A stretch of DNA of 64,000 nt from Bradysia coprophila (taxonomy: Eukaryota > Arthropoda > Insecta > Diptera > Sciaridae): NCBI RefSeq assembly GCF_014529535.1, contig NW_023503509.1:1364001-1428000 (forward strand), written 5' to 3'. The position numbers and the translations under genes are program-made. The stretch's first letter is position 1, and each line of letters opens with the position of its first letter. Below the pieces are notes generated by a model. That model worked only from the letters and a program-made list of their open reading frames with translations. It was not told the origin of the DNA and made no database searches. This document shows positions 23,401-34,307 of this stretch, one piece after another.

Positions 23401-26400
23401 CTTAAGTTTGTTTATAAACATAAAACTGTATAAACATGCATCGACAGTTTTGTTTGTGTGAACCAGCTGAAAATCAGGTGAAGCAAATTTCGGCTGAAAT
23501 TTGATTCCCCTTTCCTGTAATAATAAGCCAAAACTACACACCAGGCATATCTAAGAAAAGAATTAAAAAGCGAAGTGCATGCAATACAACCCCTTATAAA
23601 CAATATCCATTGTGTTAGGTGGATCATTAGATGAGTTGAACTATTTCTATGATTACATTGTACAGCGGATATGAGCCGTAAATCGAATTCCATTCAATGC
23701 AGACACGTTTTCTACATAAATGAATGGATCACATGTACACACGTCTGCATCATAATCAACAATCCAGGAAGCATTTTCATTGTGTTAATTGCATTTTGTC
23801 GATAGCCTAATTTGTATCTGTCACTTGTTTCTTTTGCCACTACCGCCAATTCGATCCCAAATAAAAAATTACCTTCACATTTCCGCCGGGTTCCTTGTAA
23901 TCGGCGAAATCGAGTCCGTTATAGCCATAGCTTATCGTGAACTCGGAAACGTATTCAATACTATGGGGACGGCCCTGTATTGCAATTTTCGTAATGTTTC
24001 GCACGTTACCCAAGTCAATAATCAATTGTTGAGCGAAATCAGAATTTTTGGCAGTCCAAGATGTACCAGCTGAACGGATATTAATGAGTGTTTTTTTGGT
24101 TTAATAAATGAAAATTTTCATAACGTTCCTCTTAAGTTACACGGTATTTTTATGGATTAGAAAGGTTTTTTTGTTAAGGGAACCGATTGCCTTCAACTTC
24201 AATTAATCACAACAAAAAACCATTAATTCTTGCTGGCTTAAATGGTTAAATCGAATAAGGGTAGAATGAAAGGTGTGTTCGAAGGGATTTTCTTGTGTTT
24301 TAAAACCTAATTGCGTTTGTATGTACAGTATACACGTACTACACATTGTAAGTAACATAATGGTCCGTGCAAAACGGATTACTCTTTAAAAGGTGTAAAA
24401 AGCTTCTCTAACTAAAATATTTGTTAATTGTGGCAACGTATTGACTTTGTATCTGATATGAGATATTCTAACTCGGTTTCTTCGGAGGTTCTATCATAGT
24501 GAATAGAATAGACGTTATGACACGCCTATACGAAATTAAATGGTCAATAAGTCCTTTCGCCTCGATATCATGAACATTGTTTTTCATCCACAGTTCACAG
24601 TACAGGAAAGGGCAATAGAATTTGGACATAAAGTTTGCTTCAGCTGATGATACAAACAACACTGGGTATGCATGTTTATTCGGTTCTGCCACTACCACAC
24701 GGTTAAATCCGTCTAAACCCTCATAACCAAAATTGCTTGTATGAGTGAACCAGTTGAAAATCAGCTGAAGCAAACTTAGGCTGAAATTTTTGATTGCCCT
24801 TTCCTGTAGTAGTTGACCAATTAATTTTGTTCAATCATCAACATCAACATTAGTGTTCAATAGTGTCATGTGTTCCAAAAGAAATCAAATAAAATTTGTG
24901 GTGCAGTAAAACACGATAAAACTTGCAATCAAATGTTATTTGTATAGAGCTTAGAAATACACACAATCCCCATCCTGTTCCGTTCAATTGCAAACGAAAA
25001 ATTCGAAAAGTGAATGTTAGGTTTAAGAGCGAAAAATCTGAGCATGAAACATATTTGATGGTTATTATATTGGCATGTATATTGTTTGGTGCTGAATGGC
25101 TGGTTTCCCAATATACATGTAGTCCGTTTACCGTTAATGCTTATTGAAGCGATTAACTTTAGGTATATACTCTTACAGCCCTATTTATTTACGAAAAGAT
25201 GAATTGTGTCTAAAAACAAACAATTGTTTTGGGTTTCGGATTGTTGTTATGTGATTGAAAGAAAAACGCGACGGTTTTGAGGGGTGACAATTTTGTTTTT
25301 AGACTTTTCTCTGTTTTGTTATATTGAAACCATTGAAACATTGTAACATTGGTGAAAATTACTCGGTATCGAATTCAAAGCGATACACATTGATTGAACA
25401 ATAGGAATCGAATTAAAAAAATATTAAAAAGTTTTTATTGCCAGTTCGATTCAGGAAGAGCATGAAATAGTTTCATGGAATGCGTACAGAAAAAAGGGTT
25501 ACCGAGAAGCAATTGATCGCTTTGTGTATGTAAATAAACGCCAGGTTCTATGGAAAACATAAGTTTTGATGTGACGCTACGGACATTAGACACACCTGGA
25601 ACATGTAATATAACCTAACGTTCTCTATGCTCTGCAACTATTTCAATTTCTATATTGAGTTTGTAGTGCTATGTTTTGTATATTGATAGTATATGGGTGG
25701 TGAAGGGGTAGAGCAGAGGAACGTAAAGATTTAAAAACATGAGGCCAATTACAGTACGCTTGTGACATCGTTAAGTAAATGATTTCTTGAAAGCAACAAG
25801 GCCTGAAATGGTTAGATACTAACGTCGACTCTTAGTTATTAAATTTCTTAATTAAATCGAACACACACCAACGTAGTATGTGTCGTATATATGTGTAGTC
25901 CACGATACTGTCTTCGTATCGTAATTTACATTCTCAATGTTGGCTACACTTATATATCTCTACATGTTAAATGGTTTGACATACGAAATGTCATTGACTG
26001 GTATTTTCATAAAAACAAAACCGATTTTCGCGGAGTGATTTTTCCAAAATTAATTTCAACTTAAATTACATTCCCATCACAAATGTCACTTCGGAACGGA
26101 CATGCCAGATGGGCATTCGATCTATCAACTTGGCGTCCGTCATTAAACGAATTACTGCTGGCAACATCATGCATCCAAACCGAAGAGAAAACACGTCTCG
26201 CAAAATTTATGTTTCGCGAAGACTTTGACGGTTCAATCATCGGCCGTTTGTTAATGCGAAAATTCGTTCGAGACACAATCAACATTCCGTACGAAGAAAT
26301 TCGATTCGACAGAGATGCCCGAGGTAAACCGCTTTTAGCGCCGTCACAACATCATCCGTCGTCGCATTATGTTGATTTTAATGTGTCACACCAAGGGTCG

Positions 26401-29400
26401 TATGCTGTATTGGCCGGATGTTGTTTATCATCGGATCATCGTAAATCACAGGAATTGTCAACAACAATAGGGGTTGATGTGATGAAAATTGAATACACGG
26501 GTGGTAAGCCGTTGAGTGAATTCTTCCGCATAATGCACCGTAATTTTACAGCCAGCGAATGGAAATGTATTCGAAACAATTCAGACGAACTGGGTCAGAC
26601 AAAAGCATTTATGCGGCACTGGTGCTTGAAAGAGAGCTACGTGAAAAATGTTGGTGTTGGCATCAGCATGGATTTACAGAAAATTGATTTTACGCTCAAT
26701 ACCAAGACATTGTCGTCAAATCAAGTGGTAACGGATACCACGGTTAAAGTCAACGGTGATTTATTGGAAAATTGGATCTTTGAAGAATCTCTAATCGACA
26801 ACGAGCACAGTGTAGCTGTCGCTATTGAAAACCATAATGACTCAAAGGATTCGCATACTTTCCAGTTGGTTACGTTCGACGACTTGACCAGAGATTCAGT
26901 GCCTTTATTAGACAATGATCGTCAATATTGTTTAGATGTATTGAACAAACCGTACAAGAATTCATGAAACATGAAGTGTTGTTCACCTCCCCTACCTATG
27001 CAATACAATCAAAATGAACGAATAAAATTTACCCTTCCGGTTGTTCGTAAAGTTTAGTGATTTTTATTCCGAAAACAAACGCAGAGAATGAGTTGCTATC
27101 GTTCTTAAAATATACGACGAAGTCACGATATTTATGTTGTAAATTCGTTGGAGACTAGTACCGTGACACAAAAAAAATGAGTTGCCAACCCATAGCCGAT
27201 TAATCTTCCATAGAAAATGATTGAAGTTCATTTTTTAATGTAATATTTAATCGGATTTAAGAAGTCAAATTACAGTCGTTGTGTACGCACCTTTATCGTA
27301 AAGGGAATGTCCCATTCATTTTAATCCCATAGTTTAACGCACCTTTAGAGGAAATACGTATTGTCAGACTGTAAGGATTCGTTTCGATTTAGAAAAGGAT
27401 TTTCTTTACGTCGTTGATAATGAAAGAGGGAATCAGCTCTGAAGGTGTGACATCTGAGCAACGAATCATTTCCAAGCTAGTTCTGAATATTCGAAACTTT
27501 TTCACGAATTTGGGAAAAAATTGTTTCTAACAGAAGAAAATAGAGAATAGATTCGTTCCTGCTCCATACAGAGGGTCCAAAAGTGTTTTTCTGTGAGTTT
27601 CAAATAACCTGGTCGGAAAAGGGTCGACCTAATTCGACTCTTCTAACTTAAGCTATAAAGAGCTTTTTTTGGTGAATTCGATTTCTGAACTCGCGTCTGG
27701 GACCTGTCTTTCACAAAAGCCATTTAACATTCTTAGTAGTGCGAGCAGACTTTCGCTTTTTCCGTGGATTCGATGTTAGCCTATCAACTCAACATTCTAT
27801 GAACGTTTCACTGACTAGCGTCATTATATCTTTTCAATGTCTTTGTAAGAGTCTCGAGTATGAGTATCGATCGGTGCACGTATATCGTAACCGCTCTCTA
27901 ACGATTTTTCTCATCACCGAAGTTATGTGCATATTTTTGCCATAATTTTCAGCGACCACTTTGTTGGATAACTGGAAGTTGGAAACCAAATATGAAGCAA
28001 CGTATAATATAGACTTGTAGGCGACAATGCTGAAGATTTTATCCCAAATTGTCAACAGAAATTTAAACTACCAAACCACACAAAACTATTTCAGACATCC
28101 AACACATAAAACAATGCCTACAACGATGGAAACGTAGAGCCGGACTGTAGTCGGCATGTTGCAATGACCTAATTGTTCATAAAACGATTTGCATTGTACA
28201 AAACGAATCTAAGTAAGAAAACACGGTCTATTTGCGTGTGTCCAGTAGACGTTCACATTCTTAAATTTCTCGAGAACCAAAAACTTGAAAACATTTTAAA
28301 GATACAGCCATGGTGGAATGGCCGTCAAAGTTTAAAATCCATTAAGTCACACATAAATCTAAGCTACGAATAAAACGAAAAAAGAAATTTCACTTCATTT
28401 AAGAAATAATCAACCTGGTGGCGATGCAAAAACGATTTTTTTTTGGCAAATTCCCCAAAAAATTAATTCAAAAGTTTCGCTACTCATTCAACGCAATTTG
28501 AGATTGTAATTTATAAGCGACGCGGTATTTATAAACATAAACAGGTTGGCAATAGTTGTACGGTCCTCTTTTGCTTCTAGAGATTAGTGATTCACAATAA
28601 ATCACAGAACGACAAAAATAAGAAATGGCTCCCCGATTGAAGTGATTTTATGCAGCAAAGTATTTGTTTGAAGTATTGAAGTAGAAGATTTGGTATCCTA
28701 TTTTTTGATACAAAATCTTTTACTTCATTAGTTGAACGTCGTATGTAATACTTAACAGATTTTATGATTAAATTTCGATGCAATTTCCATTTATACAAGG
28801 CTGAGAACAAAATAATGTAAATGTGTTAGCACAACATCTACTCATTTCTATCGAAATAAAGTGGCTGGAGACATAGCTACAGAGTATTCGATTTTGATTC
28901 GTCTAGACATTGTTCCACTTGAACATTATTAACAATTAAAATTTGCTCGCATATTTCGTGGGCGGCTCACTCTGGTAGACCAATCCTACATCCTGTCTGA
29001 TCTAATTAATATTAAATTTCATGGAAATCGAATTCCGTGTCACTTCTGAAGTGAAATAGTGCGAGAAATTGAAGAATTTTCCATTAAAATTAAATTGAAT
29101 TTCGGTGAAATTAGCAAACGGTTCTGCTCCACAGCGAATAATATTCAAAAAATTATTCGCACAGAAGTAATGAAAAAACAACATTCATGCCAAATATAGA
29201 CACAACACCAAATAAATTCGCCAAAGTTCACTACCCTAAATTTGTTTTGTAATTTATTTGGTCGATATGTTAAACGGAATACATCTCAGCCCATTTTTGT
29301 TATTATATCCGAACACGATATCACTACTTTACCCGCTTTGGTGGTAAACACTAAATTTGATCGGAATCTTTGTTTCCATTTTGATTCGGGAATAAATATT

Positions 29401-32400
29401 TGGCTAAGACAGGCGAATACAAAACAGCATGCATTCTGCTTGATTAGATTGGGTTCGGATATTATTGACAATTGACATAATGTTCCTTGTAATTCCGCAT
29501 TATATGATTTATGGGAATTTTGTTTTGATGTTTTGTTGTTTCTATTAATTGTAGTAAATGAAATGCATTTTATTGCTGCAAGAGTGTGGAGGAGGGGAAT
29601 AAAGTTTCTCATTTCAATTAACAAAGTTTTTTGTTTAACAAAATTGACGAAAGTCAATGATTACATTGCTTCGTGTTGACTTGTTTTGTTGTTGATGGAA
29701 TCGAAATCGATGCACGCAACAAAACAATGACTTATTTTTAGAAAGAATTGGGCAACAGAAATCCTGTTCTTTTTTGCCGTGTGTACAGAGAGAAAATTCT
29801 TTTTTCAATTCGACTGTTTACTTTTCCAAATGGCTTGTCTGCGCGACAAATTTTAGCTACCAACAAAATTCACGATATTCTAAAAATATACGAAATTTTC
29901 GAGTCAGTTAATTAACATGAATATGAGTTGGGTGGGTAAAATATTAAGGAAATATTCGAGTGAACAATTTTTTGTCTTTCTTTTCTGTTTCAGTTCTCGT
30001 TCTCCGTTGCTATTACGGAATATATTTGTTACATCTATAATAATAACGACTCGATCACTTTTCAATTTACGTTTTGGTCGTTATTTTTAAAATTATACAT
30101 CGGCAATGGTGATGTTTACATAAGTGTAACATCTGAAAAAATTTTGACTTCCTCTTAGTAGAAAAAACTCTTTGATTCGGACGAAGGAAAAATAATAATT
30201 AATGAGAAACATTGAGGGAAATTTTAATGTTTAATAGAAACCATAATATCCGGAACCACGTCTAAATGGTGCATAACCAGACACTACAAGTCTAACAGAG
30301 ATATTATCCATATCGAGCAAACTCGTAGAGATTTTAATCGTTGCAGATGTACAAGTTTATATTTAAATTTTGTAGCGGATCACTAGATATCCAGAATCTG
30401 TTAGGGACGGAAAAGCTGCTAGGATAGTAAGGTTCAGAACAGACCAGTTTTCATTTCTCGGAAAATTTATTCAATTGTCCTGTGAAAGGGAAAATTGGTG
30501 GTTGTAAATCGAATCCCTATTTATTTTCCAAGACCCTCAGATCAGCACTAAGAACTGATCTGAGCCTTTTTCGTGAGTAAGCTTCACTGTGATATCAGAA
30601 CACATAGTGTGCTTCACTCGTTGTACATACAATTTTAGATGGCGGGTTATTCTTGCTCAAGCTAATTGCATTCCATGTAATTTTTTGAATCTAAATATTC
30701 GTGAAGACAAATCGGTTTGGCACAGTGTATATGAGGTTAAAGCTAGGGGTAAAGAGGAACGAGCCTAAACGTCACTTGCCGAAATATTTACGCAACACAA
30801 AGATGCAGGAAATTATAAATTTTGTACATAAGTATCTCGGATCACGGACACATGAAATAAAATGAAAATATGTTCAGATATGGTCGTCACAACCTAACTA
30901 CATTCATTGGTTTACAACTGAAAAACACATCGTAAATGCTTCAACTTGCTAAATTATAATAAATAAATCAAAACGATAGTGTCATCAATCAAACAGAATT
31001 ATTTACTTACCATTGAGACGTGCATTTTCTGCTCCTCGTTCTCTTAGCGCAGATGTTGCAGTTATAGCGGCTCTGTCAAGCAGGGGTACGTTGCATTCGT
31101 ATTGCGAATAATACGAACTGTCATAATATTCTGGAAAATAGAAGAAAGAGAAACAATTAGTTTTTTTGAATGATTGAGGTCATTGATCAACTAAATACTA
31201 AATCAGTTTGTCGAAAATCAATATTTTTCAACTCGACATCGAATTTATTGACGGAACCATTGTACACAGATGTATCCGACGCATAAATATTACCAAAACA
31301 CAGCGATGTTAATGAACACATGAAATTAATAGTTTAAAGAAATTTCATTGACTTAGAGATTCTTACAAAAGTAAACAAACTGAATCTACAAAACAACACA
31401 ACGTACAATAAACAATGACGAATGGTTGATTCACTTGCTATTAAAGTTGCTATTTTACCAATCTTAAATTTCAAAGGAAAATCTTCATAATGAAAATTAC
31501 ATCGGTCATATTTCAAGTGGCCACACTATTTACACAACGAGCGATATACTATTAATGTTCATTAGAAAAATGTCTTTGATTTCCTTTCAAAATAAATTTC
31601 TCTGAAAATGTTAGCATTTGTTCACTAGAAAAGCATACGCTTCTGTCAATAGATTAGAAAATGGTTTTCATTGATGTCGTGGATTGAGAAACTGTTCTTG
31701 GCTATGGACACTATACACATGACTATACAGTGGAAGAAACAAACAGTACACTTAAACTGCAACCAAAATTTTTTTCACTACTTTCAAAATGTTGATAGTG
31801 TCACCTCCGAAAGATGAAGGATCACAAAAATGGCAAAAAAAAAATGAACGAAGGAATCCTGGAACAGTAGAGGTATTCCTCGATGTTTATATTATTGCTA
31901 GCAATATCAGTTACACTTATTTTGTAAGTGAAGAACCAAGGACTTGTGTCAACTCATCGTCTAAGGGTTTTTTGACTGATAAACATATAAAAGCCTATCT
32001 TACTCCATGCTACTATAATTCACGATAATTTATTGCAACGTAAACGTAACTGCTAATAAAATCAATCAAATGATCGAGGAAACTATCAATTTAGGGGGGA
32101 TTTCGAACAAAAGAGTTCACAGATTACACAAATACTATACTTCCAAGCTCGCCAATCTGGGATCGAGCAGTGAATTTATAGAACTGGAGCCAAAACTAGG
32201 GCAGTCTAAGATATCTAGAAAAACTTTGGTTGCGCAATGCCTGCACCAAGAACATCAACATCAATAGACGACCTACCAAGGACGAATTCATATCCAAGCT
32301 ATTCCGACCCGTAATGTCGAAATCCTGGAATAACGAACTTCTTAAACTTACGAGATCGGAAATAAGACGAGTAGTTGGTGCAATCACAAACCACTGCAAG

Positions 32401-34307
32401 CTTAACGATCATGTCCACACAATAGATCAGTCCATCGACCCTATCTGTTCATGTGGTCTGGCACCTGAGACTCGTGTACATATCGTCGGCAAGATGACTA
32501 TAGGGCATCCAATCATTTTTTTAACGACCATATCTTTGGACCCATTGGTCAAATTTCAATAACCTTTGTTTTTGCTGGAAGCTGTCAACATTTGTGAGAT
32601 TTTGAGTATAGTTACTCCATTCAATGGTTCGAAAGATATGGTAGGACCGTAGGACGCCCGTTAATCATGTTGCCGACGATATCCTCAGGGATTGTCCACT
32701 CCTATACCAATCTCAGGTTTCACACATTCGGGTATCATGAACTCCAAGATGAGATTTCTTATCGAAAACAGGGAAGAAGTCGTAACGTCAGGGAGTGGGG
32801 AACAAAAGATCTTTAATCTGGTGTCCTGCTCTCAATTGAAGACGTCTCTCCAAAACTCTAATCTATCTAATCTATGCTTAGGTCGGTATTTGTTATCTCC
32901 TTTGGTAAAACCATGTTAGAGCCCCGAGATATCTGGATAGAAAAGGTGAAGCTACGCCTCAGAAATTAAGGTTCAACCTACTTCATCTAGCCATAGAAGA
33001 GCCCAAGTACGTAGTAATCACACAACAATTTCCGATAAATCAGAGACACATGTCAAGCATGTCGTCACTATTTTCTGTTGTTTGAATCAAATTTCAGCGC
33101 ATTTGTGTAAATGAACGTTGAAATATGCTCTAATCGTGAATCCGTACAAGAATTAAGTAACTTCGTTTCGAATATAAATGAAACAAAATACAAAGTGACG
33201 AGTATGTCAGATAGATGTTATAGACATGCTTAGATATCATTGAACATTGTTGTTTATGCGTCGTAGAGACAATGAAAGTTATTGCAAGTCGAAAAGGAAA
33301 ATCACCAAGACTTGGGCTCGTTCCGAATAAAACTGCAATCATTCTTACGTGGAAATAACACGATAAAGGCGGATTGGATTGTCGGCAGAAGGCGAGCAAT
33401 GACATAAAAATTTTAATTCACAACACCCCCTTCATGAACACCACACAGCAAATAACGTTACGAATTTATGACTCGAATCGTTAAAGGTGTTTCAGAAAAG
33501 GATATTAAGGAAGGGTGTCCCGCTATACCACCGGCCGGCAAACAAAGAGTGTTTATCAGCAGAGAATAATTGGAATTTTATTAGCTACAAAAGTAGTTAG
33601 CCGTTCAGCGTAATTCTATTCGGTACGATAAGCAAAACAAATTCGAATGAATTTGTTTGTGTAGCTTGTGGAACTATTAATTTGATAATGTTCACTCATG
33701 GCTCGAGATGCCTGCCTGCACAAGTTTCATTCTCAACACTAATCTTAGAACAAAAATAAAATTTTCAAATGAAAACTCATTAATGCGTCAACATGCGTCG
33801 GTCATCATAATAGTCCGACGATCTCCCTCTGTTATTTACATCGTTACGTCACCATTCAAAACAAGAAAATTGTTCCAACTTGAAAGGTGTATGATTCATT
33901 TTGATCGTCGCTTGTAATATACACACTTAACACTTATACATAGATAGGCCATTCGTTTGACGGATAACGATAGTATAATAATGCAAAAGAATTTCACTGA
34001 TCATTCATGAACACACTGAACGAACACGCCCAATAATTTGATCAACAGTTTCCAATTAGAATTGGCCCTTCAAAGGACTACATTCGATAAGGATCACTGA
34101 AACATCATTCCATTTGAACCATATTGAGTGAATTTTGTAACAAACAACTTGTTATTGACACGGCAATCGTATGCACATAATTTGGGATTGTAGGGCGTTG
34201 TAAGGTGTAACGTCCGAATAATTCGAAGAATCGTTGAATTTCAGCTTACCTGCATCGGCAATCGTTAGACACAATGTACTAACTAATATTGTACAGATAA
34301 TTAACAT
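17433..34307 (-). CDS. Nrx-IV: Neurexin-IV / Caspr-type septate-junction adhesion protein
   Basis: This single-pass membrane adhesion protein works in pleated septate junctions and neuron-glia contact. Exons: 34307-34250, 31130-31011, 24069-23873 (or alternative 23252-23056), 21765-21624, 21554-21184, 21124-20948, 20886-20425, 20354-20189, 20125-20000, 19941-19738, 19661-19584, 19527-19438, 19373-18947, 18878-18541, 18481-18302, 18240-17896, 17824-17687, 17623-17433. Phases all agree, giving 1269 aa (Drosophila about 1284). Order: signal peptide 1-19, discoidin about 32-172, two LamG, EGF about 510-565, fibrinogen-like segment, LamG about 735-925, EGF about 945-985, LamG to about 1160, TM about 1207-1227, and a ~42-residue tail. 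The tail starts with a basic, protein-4.1-binding type segment (GRYLSRHKGEY) and ends EWFI, a PDZ-ligand-like terminus. The stop is at 17433-17435. Confidence 0.97.
22063..22862. mobile_element. Non-autonomous hAT-like element in a Neurexin-IV intron
   Basis: The inverted ends begin CAGGGTTGGGC and end GCCCAACCCTG; similarity continues inward (TAGTCGAGYGCT). The 8-bp flanks AACTGAAC (22055-22062) and TACTGAAC (22863-22870) match at 7 positions. CAGGG ends with an 8-bp duplication are typical of hAT elements. There is no transposase ORF. A palindrome is nested inside. Confidence 0.82.
22123..22413. mobile_element. Foldback palindrome nested in the hAT-like element
   Basis: The arms are almost identical inverted copies, from ACACCCCCCCTGAACAAAAG inward to TCCCCACACCCATACAA, with a ~15-bp loop near 22265. 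The right end carries a run of about 12 G. The target duplication is unclear. Confidence 0.8.
23056..23252 (-). other. Nrx-IV: Neurexin-IV alternative exon 3B (discoidin half)
   Basis: This exon is also 197 nt, with acceptor TTCATTAAG and donor CAG|GTAAAC. It encodes GMTAWTPVENNYYN, then DLGEKKMIKKIATLGR, ending NPDGEVQ, homologous to exon 3A position by position. Including both or neither shifts the downstream frame, which enforces mutual exclusion. Confidence 0.93.
23873..24069 (-). other. Nrx-IV: Neurexin-IV alternative exon 3A (discoidin half)
   Basis: This 197-nt exon is bounded by acceptor CCGTTCAG and donor AAG|GTAATT. It encodes the second part of the discoidin domain, from AGTSWT through DLGNVRNITKIAIQGR to EPGGNVK. 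It enters in phase 1 and exits in phase 0, exactly as exon 3B does, so the two can replace each other. Confidence 0.93.
24070..26082. other. Neurexin-IV intron 2, part next to exon 3A: no gene
   Basis: Non-coding sequence. It includes one copy (about 24745-24812) of a dispersed repeat that also occurs at about 23455-23530, with a weaker reverse copy near 41806-41860. Confidence 0.5.
26083..26967 (+). CDS. AASDHPPT: 4'-phosphopantetheinyl transferase (AASDHPPT-type)
   Basis: This enzyme transfers 4'-phosphopantetheine from CoA to carrier-protein domains such as fatty-acid synthase ACP. It is a single uninterrupted 294-codon ORF (human enzyme 309 aa). It has the N-terminal WAFDLSTWRPS, then FNVSHQGSYAVLAG, the metal-binding GVDVMKIEYTG, and the C-terminal signature WCLKESYVKNVGVG, all expected for the Sfp/AASDHPPT family. 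The gene is intronless and lies in the large second intron of Neurexin-IV on the opposite strand. AATAAA follows at 27021. Lack of introns could reflect an old retroposition, but no poly(A) tail or target repeats were noted. Confidence 0.95.
   Translation: MSLRNGHARWAFDLSTWRPSLNELLLATSCIQTEEKTRLAKFMFREDFDGSIIGRLLMRKFVRDTINIPYEEIRFDRDARGKPLLAPSQHHPSSHYVDFNVSHQGSYAVLAGCCLSSDHRKSQELSTTIGVDVMKIEYTGGKPLSEFFRIMHRNFTASEWKCIRNNSDELGQTKAFMRHWCLKESYVKNVGVGISMDLQKIDFTLNTKTLSSNQVVTDTTVKVNGDLLENWIFEESLIDNEHSVAVAIENHNDSKDSHTFQLVTFDDLTRDSVPLLDNDRQYCLDVLNKPYKNS
27021..27026 (+). terminator. Polyadenylation signal of the phosphopantetheinyl transferase gene
   Basis: AATAAA lies 54 nt after the TGA stop codon. 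Confidence 0.6.
27027..31010. other. Neurexin-IV intron 2, distal part: no gene recognised
   Basis: AT-rich sequence. A short perfect stem CTCAGATCAG/CTGATCTGAG lies at about 30537-30566. A small inverted repeat around an AGATTTTGTATC core lies near 28680-28725. No coding sequence with family features was found. Confidence 0.4.
31131..34249. other. Neurexin-IV intron 1
   Basis: Apart from the retroelement remnant at 32090-32502, the stretch is AT-rich with no supported gene. Confidence 0.5.
32090..32502 (+). pseudogene. Remnant of non-LTR retrotransposon RNase H region
   Basis: Two frames carry pieces of the RNase H-like region found at the 3' end of Jockey/I-type retroelements. The first is LGSSSEFIELEPKLG at about 32150-32200. 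After a frameshift come LTRSEIRRVVGAITNHCKLN and SCGLAPETRVHIV at about 32345-32490, the zinc-finger-like C-terminal tail of such proteins. No reverse transcriptase was seen. The piece is truncated and broken, and lies in Neurexin-IV intron 1. Confidence 0.6.
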
